Part shown: piece after piece, positions 25,044-34,087 of the stretch | Numbering within the stretch: position 1 is the first letter of the stretch | Layout: every line of letters begins with the position of its first letter | Assembly: GCA_942491485.1 (NCBI GenBank) | Contig: CALOAX010000013.1 | Coordinates: forward strand, 496,001-560,000 | From: Desulfoluna sp942491485 | GTDB taxonomy: Bacteria > Desulfobacterota > Desulfobacteria > Desulfobacterales > Desulfolunaceae | Length of the DNA: 64,000 bases | Direction of reading: 5' to 3' | Position numbers and translations under genes: made by a program | Notes under the pieces: generated by a model | What the model was told of the DNA's origin: nothing | Databases searched by the model: none | The model's input: only the letters and a program-made list of their open reading frames with translations

Positions 25044-25523
25044 TTACTTCTGTCCTTCATCCATGACGGTCATGAGGTTGGCCATCTCGATGGCAGCCAG
25101 AGCGCAGTCAAAACCTTTGTTGCCTGCTTTGGTGCCGGCCCGTTCAATGGCCTGCTCGATGGTGTCGGTGGTCACAACCCCGAAGATAACGGGAATGGAC
25201 GCTTCCATGCTGACGTGGGCCACACCTTTGGTCACTTCGGCACATACGTAGTCGAAGTGGGGGGTGGCTCCGCGGATAACAGCGCCAAGGCAGATGACGG
25301 CATCGTACTTGCCAGTGGCAACGGCCTTCTGGGCCAGGAGGGGGATTTCAAAGGCTCCGGGGACTTTGATGATGTCGATATCAGAGTCATTTGTGCCGCT
25401 GCGGGTCAGCGCGTCCACAGCACCGCCCACAAGGCGTTCGGTGATGAAGTCGTTGAAACGGCTTACGACGATGGCCACTTTAAGGCCATCTGAAATCATG
25501 CTGGACTGAATTATATTGGGCAT
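25044..25523 (-). CDS. ribH: 6,7-dimethyl-8-ribityllumazine synthase
   Basis: 159 residues. VVSRFNDFITERLVGGAVDAL, VPGAFEIPLLAQK, CLGAVIRGATPHFDYV and FGVVTTDTIEQAIERAGTKAGNKG are the standard substrate-binding segments. It condenses ArPP with dihydroxybutanone phosphate to make lumazine, the penultimate riboflavin step. It lies between ribBA and nusB in the riboflavin operon. Confidence 0.97.
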   Translation of the reverse strand: MPNIIQSSMISDGLKVAIVVSRFNDFITERLVGGAVDALTRSGTNDSDIDIIKVPGAFEIPLLAQKAVATGKYDAVICLGAVIRGATPHFDYVCAEVTKGVAHVSMEASIPVIFGVVTTDTIEQAIERAGTKAGNKGFDCALAAIEMANLMTVMDEGQK

Positions 25524-25563
25524 TATGATTCCCTTTCGTTGGTGTCTGTCAAAAATGTTAGAA

Positions 25564-25592
25564 CGGAAGCGACCCTATGTGGGGCCGCTTCC
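25564..25592 (-). other. Hairpin between ribBA and ribH
   Basis: GGAAGCGACCC and GGGCCGCTTCC pair over 11 bp with one mismatch. The following T-run is weak, so this may be an mRNA processing or stability hairpin rather than a terminator. Confidence 0.5.
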
Positions 25593-25620
25593 GAATTTCT
25601 CGTGTGCAAGGTCCCGTCAC

Positions 25621-26850
25621 CTACATGTTGTGGGAGTCCTTTTTCGGTTCCATTTTCAGGGTATGTCCCATTTTGAGCTTTTTACACTCCAGGTAACCCT
25701 GATTGTAGACGTTGGTGTGTACTTCGATGGGCACCTGCTCCACCACGGAGAGGCCATAGCCCTGAAGGCCGACCATCTTCTTGGGGTTGTTGGTCATGAG
25801 GCGCATCTTACGAACACCGATATCGGCCAGCATCTGGGCACCGATGCCGTAGTCCCTTAAGTCGGCGTCAAAGCCGAGGGCTTCGTTGGCTTCCACGGTG
25901 TCGTAACCCTGGCGCTGAAGCTCGTAAGCTTTCAGTTTGTTGACCAGGCCGATGCCGCGACCTTCCTGGCGCAGGTAGAGGATGACCCCGGAGCCTTCAT
26001 CGTTCATGCGGGCCATGGCACGCTGAAGCTGGTCGCCGCAGTCGCACTTCATGGAGCCGAAGATGTCGCCTGTCATGCACTCGGAGTGCACGCGGACGAG
26101 GACGGGCTCGTCGGGGTTGATCTCCCCTTTGACCATGGCGATGTGGGTCAGGTTGTCCAGGTCGTTTTCGTAGGCAATGATGCGGAAGTCCCCGCCGAAA
26201 CCGGTGGGAATGATTGTTTCCGCGGCCCTGCGAACGAAGGACTCTTTTTTCATGCGGTACTCGACGAGGGCAGCCACGGTGCAGATACCGATGCCGTGCT
26301 CTTCGCTGAACTTCTCCAGAGAAGGCATGCGGGCCATGGTGCCGTCGTCGTCCATGATCTCGCAAATGACGGCGGCTGGTTTCAGGCCGGCTAAGCGGGA
26401 GAGGTCAACGGAGCCTTCGGTCTGGCCCACGCGGACCATGACACCACCGTCCCGTGCACGAAGGGGGAAAATGTGTCCGGGGCGGGCGATATCGGCCGCG
26501 GTTGTCTCGTCGGCCACCGCGGTGAGGATGGTGGTGGCGCGGTCAGCGGCGGAGATGCCGGTGGTTACCCCTTTTTTTGCTTCGATGGAGACGGTGAACC
26601 CGGTGCCGAACTGGCTGGTGTTGTCGTCCACCATCATGGGCAGGTCGAGGTGGTTGCACATATCGGTGGACATGGGCAGGCAGATGAGGCCCCGACCGTA
26701 CTTGGCCATGAAGTTGATGGCCTCGGGTGTGACCGCCTCTGCGGCCATGGTCAGGTCTCCCTCATTTTCACGGTCTTCGTCATCCACAAGGATAACCATG
26801 CGGCCGGCGCGAATATCTTCAATGGCTTGTTCGATAGAAATTACGGGCAT
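25621..26850 (-). CDS. ribBA: Bifunctional DHBP synthase / GTP cyclohydrolase II
   Basis: 409 residues. The N-terminal RibB half has VILVDDEDRENEGDLTMAAE and the acidic EGSVDLSRLAGL region; the C-terminal RibA half has VRVHSECMTGDIFGSMKCDCGDQ, with three cysteine zinc ligands (near 257-270), and RQEGRGIGLVNKLKAYELQ. It supplies both precursors of lumazine synthase: dihydroxybutanone phosphate from ribulose 5-phosphate and the pyrimidine from GTP. It sits between ribE and ribH. Confidence 0.97.
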   Translation of the reverse strand: MPVISIEQAIEDIRAGRMVILVDDEDRENEGDLTMAAEAVTPEAINFMAKYGRGLICLPMSTDMCNHLDLPMMVDDNTSQFGTGFTVSIEAKKGVTTGISAADRATTILTAVADETTAADIARPGHIFPLRARDGGVMVRVGQTEGSVDLSRLAGLKPAAVICEIMDDDGTMARMPSLEKFSEEHGIGICTVAALVEYRMKKESFVRRAAETIIPTGFGGDFRIIAYENDLDNLTHIAMVKGEINPDEPVLVRVHSECMTGDIFGSMKCDCGDQLQRAMARMNDEGSGVILYLRQEGRGIGLVNKLKAYELQRQGYDTVEANEALGFDADLRDYGIGAQMLADIGVRKMRLMTNNPKKMVGLQGYGLSVVEQVPIEVHTNVYNQGYLECKKLKMGHTLKMEPKKDSHNM

Positions 26851-26911
26851 ATCACACTCCTCTTACACTCTATATCATGGGGACCATGAATTGGTCCCCT
26901 TCTTCCCAGTC

Positions 26912-27568
26912 CTAAAGAAACCCCTTTTCGGCCAGAAAAGCCATGTCGAGTGAGGATGATTTTACCTCTTTCTCGGGCTTGGGGGTCATGAGAAATTTTT
27001 CGATGTATTTCCCCACGAGGTCGGTTTCGATGTTGACAATGGAGCCTGCCTGCTTGAAGCCGATGCTGGTGATATCAGCGGTGTGGGGAATGATGCTCAA
27101 GGTGATGGTGGTGTCGGTGATCTCGTTGATGGTAAGGCTGATGCCGTCCACGGCAACGGACCCTTTTTCGATCATGTAGCGGGAAAGATGCTTTTCCACG
27201 GCGATGGTGACGATGACGGCGTTGGCCTGGCGTTCTTTGCTGACAATGGTGCCGATGCCGTCCACATGGCCGGAGACGATATGGCCGTCCAGTCGATCGG
27301 AGAGGCGCAATGCCCGCTCGAGGTTGACTCGGGAGCCGGTGTGGATGGTGGAAAAAGCGGTGCGGCGGATGGTTTCTGGGGCGACATCCACCTCAAACCG
27401 GCGGCCGTCGAGAACCACAGCGGTCAGGCAGGCACCGTTCACAGCGATGCTGTCGCCGATTTTGACGCGGTCGAGGGGAAAGTCAGCCTCGATGGCAAAC
27501 CGGGATCCCTGGCCTGTGGGTCGAATGTCCCGAATGGTGCCGAATCCTTCAATAATACCGGTGAACAT
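26912..27568 (-). CDS. ribE: Riboflavin synthase, alpha subunit
   Basis: 218 residues with two lumazine-binding repeats. The first starts MFTGIIEGFGTI and includes GDSIAVNGACLTAV; the second includes GHVDGIGTIVSK and GSVAVDGISLTINEI. It dismutates two lumazine molecules to riboflavin. The length is typical. It follows ribD by 76 bases. Confidence 0.96.
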   Translation of the reverse strand: MFTGIIEGFGTIRDIRPTGQGSRFAIEADFPLDRVKIGDSIAVNGACLTAVVLDGRRFEVDVAPETIRRTAFSTIHTGSRVNLERALRLSDRLDGHIVSGHVDGIGTIVSKERQANAVIVTIAVEKHLSRYMIEKGSVAVDGISLTINEITDTTITLSIIPHTADITSIGFKQAGSIVNIETDLVGKYIEKFLMTPKPEKEVKSSSLDMAFLAEKGFL

Positions 27569-27644
27569 ACGTCATTACCCTTGCAAGAAGCATTTCCTGT
27601 GGCGGGCTCAGCCGGCACTCCCCAAAGGGAGACTGGCGGAACTC

Positions 27645-28745
27645 CTACAGGTAGCCCTCAATCATTACGTCATTGTCAAAGTGTCGAACGGCAACCCGGG
27701 AAAGGGTGAGCGCCTCATCCATGGAGAGGGGGCCCTTTCCTGCCGTGATGGGATATCCGTCGTCTCCGGTGAGGAGCTTGGGGGCGATGTAGATGCGGAA
27801 CTTGTCCACGATCTTTGCCTCCAAAGCGGATTTGAGAATCCCGGCTCCTCCTTCGATGAGGAGGCTCTGGATCTTCTCTTTTCCCAGAATTGCCATGAGT
27901 GCGTCGAGATCGATACGGTTGTCCTTTAAGGGAACCTCAAGGACGCGTGCGCCGCTTGCCTCCAATCGCTCCTTTTTTCGGGCGGTTTCGCAAGGCTCGG
28001 CGGGGATCTCACCGCAAACAACTATTGTATCAGAATCGGATTTGAGCTGCAACACCCTCGCCTTCTCATCAATGGAGAGGCGGCTGTCAAGGACGATGCG
28101 GATGGGATCTTTTCCGCCGGAATCCAGGCGGCAGGTGAGGGACGGGTCATCGGCGTTTACCGTGCCGATGCCAACGAGAATGGCGTCCACGGCGTGTCTC
28201 AGCTCGTGCACGTGACGTCTTGATTTCTCTCCGGTGATCCATTGGGAGTGGCCGGTGGATGCTGCGGTCCGGCCGTCCAGGGTGGAGGCGCTCTTGGCGA
28301 TGACAAAGGGGCGGCCCGTCTTGACGTGCTTGATGAACCCTTCGTTCAGGCCTTCCGCCTTCTCTCTCAGGATGCCACTGGTGACCTCGATCCCATGGCT
28401 TTCAAGTCGGGCAATGCCGCCCGAGGCCACAGGGTTGGGATCTTCCATGGCAATAAAGACCCGCTTGATGCCGGCCTTTAAAATCTTTTCCGTGCAGGGC
28501 GGGGTTTTGCCGGTGTGATTGCAGGGCTCCAGGGTGACATAGATGTCAGCCCCTTTGGCCTCATCTCCCGCCTCATCCAGGGCAAAGACCTCCGCATGGG
28601 GGCCGCCGCAGGCTTTGTGCCAGCCGCGTCCCACAACCCGTCCATTTTTGACCACCACAGCCCCGACAGCGGGGTTGGGGGAGGTCCAGCCGATGCCCCG
28701 TGCCGCTAAGGCCAGGGCCATCTCCATGTACTCATGAGCCTCCAT
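27645..28745 (-). CDS. ribD: Bifunctional diaminohydroxyphosphoribosylaminopyrimidine deaminase / reductase
   Basis: 366 residues. The deaminase domain has HAE at 50-52 and PCNHTGKTPPC (Cys75, Cys84) as zinc ligands. The reductase domain starts near 150 (RPFVIAKSASTLDGRTA, SQWITGEKSRRHVHELR, ILVGIGTVNADDPSLTCR). It performs the second and third steps of riboflavin synthesis. First rib gene of the run. I looked for an FMN riboswitch in the upstream spacer and found only repeat sequence. Confidence 0.96.
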   Translation of the reverse strand: MEAHEYMEMALALAARGIGWTSPNPAVGAVVVKNGRVVGRGWHKACGGPHAEVFALDEAGDEAKGADIYVTLEPCNHTGKTPPCTEKILKAGIKRVFIAMEDPNPVASGGIARLESHGIEVTSGILREKAEGLNEGFIKHVKTGRPFVIAKSASTLDGRTAASTGHSQWITGEKSRRHVHELRHAVDAILVGIGTVNADDPSLTCRLDSGGKDPIRIVLDSRLSIDEKARVLQLKSDSDTIVVCGEIPAEPCETARKKERLEASGARVLEVPLKDNRIDLDALMAILGKEKIQSLLIEGGAGILKSALEAKIVDKFRIYIAPKLLTGDDGYPITAGKGPLSMDEALTLSRVAVRHFDNDVMIEGYL

Positions 28746-28765
28746 GGCTCCCCCCTTATTATAAT

Positions 28766-28800
28766 GCCTCCGGCGGCCCTGCCGGGGGCCAAACTTTTGC
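28766..28800 (+). repeat. Cap repeat, left-half fragment
   Basis: GCCTCCGGCGGCC-CTGCCGGGGGCC-AAACTTTTG, then divergence. The cap is 20 nt upstream of the ribD start. Confidence 0.8.
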
Positions 28801-28883
28801 CCATTTTATGAGCTGGGTTTGATAATCAGATTTTGATCTGTTTTGGATCAGCGTAGTAAATTGAATTACCTCAAGCGATGTTT

Positions 28884-28983
28884 ACGGGCGAAGCCCGTCA
28901 GCAAATGTGACGTACCCGAGGAACGAGGGTTCGGAGCATTTGCATCATGGGGTCCAGGGGATCATCCCCTGGCCGCCGGAGGC
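28884..28983 (-). repeat. Cap repeat, complete copy
   Basis: Hairpin 3 ACGGGC-TTC-GCCCGT, hairpin 2 with A-shifted arms GCAAATG/CATTTGC, hairpin 1 CCAGGGG-ATGA-TCCCCTGG and cap. It begins 11 nt after the nrdR stop. Confidence 0.92.
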
Positions 28984-28994
28984 ACTCTTTATTA

Positions 28995-29453
28995 CTATGC
29001 CTCTTTTGTCAGGAGCCCTTTGAGTTCGGATACGAAGTCGTTGACGTCCTTGAACTCCCGGTAGACCGAGGCAAAGCGGACATAGGCGATGTCGTTTTTG
29101 CCGTGGAGCCAGTTCATGACCTTCTCGCCGATCTTCTGGGAGGGAATCTCCTTCTCCCCGGTCTCCCTCAGGTCACGCTCCAGCTCGTCCAGGTAGGCGT
29201 CGATGTCGACGACGCTGATGTCGAGCTTTTCACAGGCCCGGTAGAGGCCGGAGGCCACCTTTGCCCGGTTGAACTCTTCCCTTCGTCCGTCTTTTTTTAC
29301 GATCATGACAGGGAGTTTTTCCACGTGCTCATAGGTGGTGAAGCGCCTGCCGCATGCGAGACATTCGCGACGTCTCCGGATTTCGTTTTTGTCCTTTGTG
29401 TCCCGGGAATCTACGACTTTCGTGTTATCTTCAGCACAGTAGGGGCATTTCAT
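28995..29453 (-). CDS. nrdR: Transcriptional repressor NrdR
   Basis: 152 residues. An N-terminal zinc ribbon (CPYCAEDNTKVVDSR and CLACGRRFTTYE) is followed by the ATP-cone domain (VMIVKKDGRREEFNRAKVASGLYRACEK). It represses ribonucleotide reductase genes according to ATP/dATP binding. It sits between the deaminase gene and ribD, a common genomic arrangement. Confidence 0.97.
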   Translation of the reverse strand: MKCPYCAEDNTKVVDSRDTKDKNEIRRRRECLACGRRFTTYEHVEKLPVMIVKKDGRREEFNRAKVASGLYRACEKLDISVVDIDAYLDELERDLRETGEKEIPSQKIGEKVMNWLHGKNDIAYVRFASVYREFKDVNDFVSELKGLLTKEA

Positions 29454-29497
29454 GGCGTTCTCCTTGTCACAGTGGTCTGTAAGCTCGAAACTCCGGT

Positions 29498-29953
29498 TCA
29501 GGGGACCTGAATCACTTCAATGTTCGCTTCGCTGAGCATCTCTTCGGAGATCTCATCTGCATAACCCGACTTGTAATAGATCTTCTTTACGCCGGCGTTG
29601 ATGAGCAGCTTGGCGCAGATGGAGCAGGGGAGGTTGGTGCAGAAGAGGGTGGCCCCGTTGATGGGCACCCCGTACTGGGCGGCTTGAACAATGGCGTTCT
29701 GTTCGGCGTGAGCCCCGCGGCAGAGCTCATGGCGCTCTCCGGAGGGGACGCCCCGCTGCTCTCTCAGGCAGCCGGTCTCGGCACAGTGGCGAATCCCGCT
29801 GGGGGCACCGTTGTAGCCCGTGGCCAGAACGCGTTTGTCCTTGACCAGGACCGCACCCACCGCACGTCGGGTACAGGTGGAGCGCTTGGCCACCAGTTCG
29901 GTGATGTCCATGAAGTACTGGGTCCATGAAGGGCGCTGGCGTTCTGTTTCCAT
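29498..29953 (-). CDS. dCMP/cytidine deaminase family protein
   Basis: 151 residues from ATG 29953, with AAGGAG upstream; 34 upstream in-frame codons were excluded. Zinc-site motifs: GAHAEQNAIVQAA, with His-Ala-Glu, and NLPCSICAKLLINAG, with Cys-x-x-Cys. Together with TGYNGAPSGIRHC, also seen in ComEB-type deaminases, this points to deoxycytidylate deaminase producing dUMP. It lies between glyA and nrdR; glyA, this gene and nrdR are all tied to deoxynucleotide or one-carbon supply. Confidence 0.92.
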   Translation of the reverse strand: METERQRPSWTQYFMDITELVAKRSTCTRRAVGAVLVKDKRVLATGYNGAPSGIRHCAETGCLREQRGVPSGERHELCRGAHAEQNAIVQAAQYGVPINGATLFCTNLPCSICAKLLINAGVKKIYYKSGYADEISEEMLSEANIEVIQVP

Positions 29954-30029
29954 GTGGTCGGCTCCTTGGCAGTCATGGGCCCCGGTGTGCGGGGCCCATG
30001 GCCATGTAACAATAGGGGTAACGATACCC

Positions 30030-31274
30030 TTAGGATGAAAAGAGGGGGAAGGCATTGCAAAGCGCCTTCACCTCATTTCGGATCTTTTCGATGGCGGACT
30101 GGTTGTCTCGGTTTTTCAGGGCTTCGGTCATGAACCCGGCCACCAGCTTCATCTCTGCTTCCTTCATGCCGCGGGTGGTAAGCACCGGGGTACCGATGCG
30201 AACGCCGCTGGTGACGAAGGGGCTGCGGGTGTCGAAGGGGACCACGTTCTTGTTGGCGGTGATGCCAGCGCGATCGAGGGCCTCTTCGGCCTCTTTGCCC
30301 GTGATGTTCATGCGGGTGAGGTCAAGAAGCATGAGGTGGTTGTCGGTGCCGCCGGAGACAAGGTCAAACCCTGATGCCATGAGCTCATCGGCAAGGGCTG
30401 CAGCGTTTTTGACGATCTGGGCCTGGTAGACCTTGAACTCGTCTGACGCCGCTTCCTTGAAGGCAATGGCTTTGGCTGCGATGACGTGCATCAGCGGGCC
30501 GCCCTGGATACCGGGGAAGATCTGCTTGTTCATAACGCCGGTGAGGTCTTTGCCGGAGAGGATCAGTCCTCCTCGGGGGCCTCGGAGGGTCTTGTGGGTG
30601 GTGGAGGTGACCACGTCCGCATAGGGGACGGGGTTGGGGTGCACGCCGCCTGCCACAAGGCCGGCAATGTGTGCCATGTCCACCATCAGGGAGGCACCGG
30701 TACGCTGGGCAATGCCGGCATAGGCCTCAAAGTCCAGGGTACGGGGGTAGGCGCTGGCACCCACAACAATCAGTTTGGGCTTGCACTCACGCGCCATGGA
30801 CTCCACACGATCCAGATCGATCATGCCGGTCTCTTTTTCCACGCCGTAGTGGACAAAATTGAACAGCTTGCCGGAAAAGTTGGCGGCGCTGCCGTGGGTG
30901 AGGTGGCCGCCGTGGGCGAGGTCCATGCCCATAACGGTATCGCCGGGCTCAAGCAGGCCGAAAAGGGCTGCCATGTTGGCCTGGGATCCGGAGTGGGGCT
31001 GGACGTTGGCGTAGGATGCACCGAAGAGTTCCTTGGCGCGCTCAATGGCGATGGTCTCCGCGGTGTCCACGTGACCGCATCCGCCGTAGTAGCGCTTGCC
31101 GGGGTAGCCCTCGGCGTATTTGTTGGTCAAGGGGGAGCCCATGGCTTCCATGACCGGCGCGCTGACGGCGTTTTCCGATGCGATAAGTTCTAAGTTGTTC
31201 TGCTGCCTTGAGATTTCGTTCTCAATGGCCAGGGCAATATCCGGATCCACATCTCTGATACACTTCAGGTTCAC
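30030..31274 (-). CDS. glyA: Serine hydroxymethyltransferase
   Basis: 414 residues. PLP lysine in VVTSTTHKTLRGPRGG (near 226), N-terminal NLELIASENAVS and NKYAEGYPGKRYYGGCGHVD, plus QPHSGSQANMA. It interconverts serine and glycine with tetrahydrofolate, providing methylene-THF. Part of the rpmF-to-nusB gene run but separated from rpiB by a 450-base spacer. Confidence 0.97.
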   Translation of the reverse strand: MNLKCIRDVDPDIALAIENEISRQQNNLELIASENAVSAPVMEAMGSPLTNKYAEGYPGKRYYGGCGHVDTAETIAIERAKELFGASYANVQPHSGSQANMAALFGLLEPGDTVMGMDLAHGGHLTHGSAANFSGKLFNFVHYGVEKETGMIDLDRVESMARECKPKLIVVGASAYPRTLDFEAYAGIAQRTGASLMVDMAHIAGLVAGGVHPNPVPYADVVTSTTHKTLRGPRGGLILSGKDLTGVMNKQIFPGIQGGPLMHVIAAKAIAFKEAASDEFKVYQAQIVKNAAALADELMASGFDLVSGGTDNHLMLLDLTRMNITGKEAEEALDRAGITANKNVVPFDTRSPFVTSGVRIGTPVLTTRGMKEAEMKLVAGFMTEALKNRDNQSAIEKIRNEVKALCNAFPLFSS

Positions 31275-31725
31275 CGTCGCTTCCTCTTCAGCCGTGTGAT
31301 CGGCCTTTTTGGCCGTGTTTTCGGTTGGTGAAGGACACCACGTCGAATGGATCGGGACACCGGAGCATGAGCCTCAGGGCTTTGACAGCTGTCGACGGTC
31401 ATCGGGTGTTGTCGATGGTCGGCAGCGAGGCCGGGCTTTATGCCGGATTATCCAGATTGTCCCTTCAAAGAACGGAGGTCAATTTCGACGCGGGTCACAG
31501 CTATCAGGCTCACCGCTTACGATCTGAAAGTAAAAGGCTCTGCACATGCAGGGCCTTGTCCTTAGAGGTCGCTCCCCATAGAAAAAGCGGTGTTGCCGGG
31601 CAGCCTCCCGTCTGGGAACCTACCGGCGCCTTGCATTACATCTGCATCCATGCCCCGCGTGAGGTGCTGTGCCGCAACTGCTGTGGCGGTGCAGAACAGG
31701 GGCGGGTCAGGAGGCGTTGATGCGA
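31275..31725. other. rpiB-glyA spacer with possible structured RNA
   Basis: No protein gene supported. On the minus strand about 170 nt of GC-rich sequence downstream of rpiB ends in a terminator-like hairpin at 31526-31555. About 250 nt of undescribed sequence then precede glyA. It may be the rpiB 3' UTR, a small RNA or a leader. No riboswitch class could be assigned. Confidence 0.4.
31526..31555 (-). terminator. Terminator-like hairpin between rpiB and glyA
   Basis: On the minus strand, GGCCCTGCA-TG-TGCAGAGCC (nine pairs with one A-C mismatch) is followed by TTTTACTTTC. Confidence 0.65.
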
Positions 31726-32187
31726 TTACTCAAATGATTCGAACATCTGAATTCGGTCCAGGTGGCGGCCACCCTCAAACGGGGTCTCCATCCATGTCTG
31801 AACCAAGTCCAGGGCCAGGGACTCGCCAATGACGCGGGCGCCCAGCACCAGGATGTTGCTGTCGTTGTGCATGCGGCTCATGCGTGCGGAAAAACCGTCA
31901 CTCACGAGGGCCGCTCGTACACCCTTGAAACGGTTGGCGGCCATGGACATGCCGAGGCCGGTACCGCAGAGAAGGATGCCTTTTTTGTAGGTCCCGTTGG
32001 AGACGCTGCCGGCCACTTCCTTCGCAAAATCAGGATAGTTGACGGAGTCCAGTCCGTGGCATCCGGCATCGATAACCTCCACCCCTTTCCCTTCGAGAAA
32101 GCCTTTTATGGCCTCTTTCATGGGGTAGGCAGCGTGGTCGCAGCCGATGATCACCGGGGACTCATACGGGGTCTTGTCTTCGCTCAT
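31726..32187 (-). CDS. rpiB: Ribose 5-phosphate isomerase B
   Basis: 153 residues from ATG 32187; the longer frame upstream overlaps the acpP stop and lacks a site. VIIGCDHAAYPMKEAIKGFLEGKGVEVIDAG at the N terminus and GILLCGTGLGMSMAANRFKGVRAAL with the RpiB catalytic cysteine and GTG loop. It interconverts ribose and ribulose 5-phosphates and feeds nucleotide and riboflavin synthesis. Confidence 0.95.
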   Translation of the reverse strand: MSEDKTPYESPVIIGCDHAAYPMKEAIKGFLEGKGVEVIDAGCHGLDSVNYPDFAKEVAGSVSNGTYKKGILLCGTGLGMSMAANRFKGVRAALVSDGFSARMSRMHNDSNILVLGARVIGESLALDLVQTWMETPFEGGRHLDRIQMFESFE

Positions 32188-32309
32188 GCTCTCATCGTCC
32201 TTTAAATACAAGGAAGGGTGGGAAAGGCCCACCCTGTCAACCTGATCGTCATGGTCTTCTTGTCTCTCTCCCCGAAGGGGGATCGCAAGCCGGCCTTGCG
32301 GCCGACACA

Positions 32310-32540
32310 TTACATGCGTGCTTCGATGTACTCGATGGCGTCTTTCACGCGGACGAGCTTTTCAGCCTCATCGTCGGAGATCTCGATATCGAATACCTCT
32401 TCCATGGACATGATCAGCTCTACGAGATCCAGGGAGTCGGCTCCGAGGTCGTTGACGAAGTGCGCGTCAGGAACAACGTCACCGGCTTCAACTTTCAGCT
32501 TTTCAGAGACTACTTTTTTGATTTTATCTTCTACAGACAT
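32310..32540 (-). CDS. acpP: Acyl carrier protein
   Basis: 76 residues, acidic, helical. The 4'-phosphopantetheine attachment site is Ser36 in GADSLDLVELI. It carries growing acyl chains in fatty-acid synthesis. It follows fabG by 16 bases. Confidence 0.97.
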   Translation of the reverse strand: MSVEDKIKKVVSEKLKVEAGDVVPDAHFVNDLGADSLDLVELIMSMEEVFDIEISDDEAEKLVRVKDAIEYIEARM

Positions 32541-32556
32541 CGTTACCTCTTGTTTC

Positions 32557-33306
32557 TTATGATGTAAACATGCCGCCGCTTACGTGAAGGACCTGCCCGG
32601 TCATGTAGGCGGCCTTGTCAGATGCGAGAAATGCCACAACACCGGCGACCTCGGAAGGCGTGCCGGTACGTTGCATGGGAATCTGGTCGATAATGGACCC
32701 GATGGCCTCCTCCGAAAGGGTGGCGGTCATGTCGGTGTCGATGAAACCCGGTGCCACGGCATTCACCGTGATCTGCCTGGACGCCAACTCACGGGCTGCC
32801 GAACGGGTGAGGCCGATGAGCCCCGCCTTGGAAGCGCAGTAGTTGGCCTGTCCGGCATTGCCCGTTACCCCCACAAGGGAGGTGATGTTGATGATGCGGC
32901 CATATCGCTGCTTCATCATCGGGCGTGCAGCGGCTTTCAAGCAGAAAAAGGCCCCTTTGAGATTGGTGTCGCACACCGTATCCCAATCGGCCTCTTTCAT
33001 GCGGACGAGAAGTCCATCCCGCGTGACTCCCGCATTGTTGACCAGCACATCGATGCGCCCTGTGTCGTCCACCACCTTTTTAATAAAGGCGGAAACCTCC
33101 GATTCGGAGGTGACGTCCACACGGATTCCGACGGCCGTTCCGCCCTTTTCGGCGACAAGGGCTTCTGTTGTCCTTGCCGCCTCTTCGGACGACGCATAAT
33201 TAAAATAGATGCGGGTGTCGGGACCGGCAAATTCGAGGCAGACCTCTCGGCCAATGCCCCGGGAACCTCCGGTGACGACGATGCAGCGTGCATTGGTGTC
33301 AGGCAT
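32557..33306 (-). CDS. fabG: 3-oxoacyl-ACP reductase
   Basis: 249 residues, short-chain dehydrogenase. NADP-binding GGSRGIG near residue 13, NNAG, and catalytic Ser-Tyr-Lys with YCASK near 153-157. The C-terminal VSGGMFTS ending is typical. Being next to acpP and rpmF favours FabG over other SDR functions. The fabH, fabD and plsX genes often found with this pair are absent. Confidence 0.95.
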   Translation of the reverse strand: MPDTNARCIVVTGGSRGIGREVCLEFAGPDTRIYFNYASSEEAARTTEALVAEKGGTAVGIRVDVTSESEVSAFIKKVVDDTGRIDVLVNNAGVTRDGLLVRMKEADWDTVCDTNLKGAFFCLKAAARPMMKQRYGRIINITSLVGVTGNAGQANYCASKAGLIGLTRSAARELASRQITVNAVAPGFIDTDMTATLSEEAIGSIIDQIPMQRTGTPSEVAGVVAFLASDKAAYMTGQVLHVSGGMFTS

Positions 33307-33383
33307 AGACCCTACACTCCAGGGAATAAAGGTGTCGCCTTATGTGCGGAAAGAACGCTCGGCTTCGACACATCGTTTGATCG

Positions 33384-33566
33384 TTACTCTTCGTCTTTGG
33401 CCAGAACGCTGCGGCCCTTGTAGCTGCCGCAGTCGGGGCATGCCTGGTGCATCATCTTGGGCTCACCACACTCGGGGCAGACAGAGACATTGGGCGCGTC
33501 AGTTTTGTAATGGGTGCGACGTTTTCTCGCTACGGACTTGGAGGTCTTACGCTTTGGTACTGCCAT
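33384..33566 (-). CDS. rpmF: 50S ribosomal protein L32
   Basis: 60 residues: MAVPKRKTSKSVARKRRTHY followed by a zinc ribbon with Cys30, Cys33, Cys43 and Cys46. Start of the minus-strand gene run; a good promoter lies upstream. Confidence 0.97.
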   Translation of the reverse strand: MAVPKRKTSKSVARKRRTHYKTDAPNVSVCPECGEPKMMHQACPDCGSYKGRSVLAKDEE

Positions 33567-34087
33567 GGTTATCTCCTAACTCATTTATTTCTTTGTAAAA
33601 TTATGTATAATAACGGAACAGTCTTAACCGCCCTTATTTATTTTATTTAAAGGTGATTGTCAAGAATATTCACGTGCTTAGATTTTGGGCCCTTGTGCTG
33701 GAAAACCAACTGTGGTAATTGGCCATGAGCCGTAGATACCGCAGATCCCTATCGATCCACAACGTTTTTTTTCTGTCGGGGCGAAGGATACGCGGTAAAA
33801 AAAAGTTGCCGACTGTTGCCGGTGCCGCCATGGGTCGCTCTTTGCACCGATCCGGTGTCGCCACTGGAAAAAGATAAAGGAATAAACTGGGGCGATCCCG
33901 CCTGGCCATTTCCTTTTCGTGTGCGGTGATGAACCCGATACATATGGTGTATCGAACACCAGGTATGGCTGTTTGTCAAACCCGGAGTGATATATGTTAA
34001 GGGGCTGGCACTGTTAGGGCCCTCTGCGGTTGGTTCTTGGACGTCATCATAAATAATCACCATCTATTATATACCACAGGAGATGCT
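33567..34087. other. Divergent spacer rpmF/gltX
   Basis: It holds the rpmF promoter and, near the right end, the gltX start region. No gene is supported; frames of about 80-104 codons lack sites and motifs. Confidence 0.55.
33635..33663 (-). promoter_or_regulatory. Promoter of the rpmF-fabG-acpP operon
   Basis: Minus strand: TTGACA (33663-33658), 17 bases, TAAATA (33640-33635), in AT-rich DNA about 70 bp upstream of the rpmF start. Confidence 0.7.

Noticed and set aside
28746..28994. FMN riboswitch upstream of ribD
   Set aside because: The spacer is explained by two cap repeats, and the conserved RFN boxes were not found there or upstream of ribBA.
31526..31725. 6S RNA or ZTP riboswitch near glyA
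   Set aside because: A GGGGAGCGACC string and a closing-stem-like pair were tempting, but the remaining conserved positions of either class could not be matched, so only an unassigned spacer is reported.
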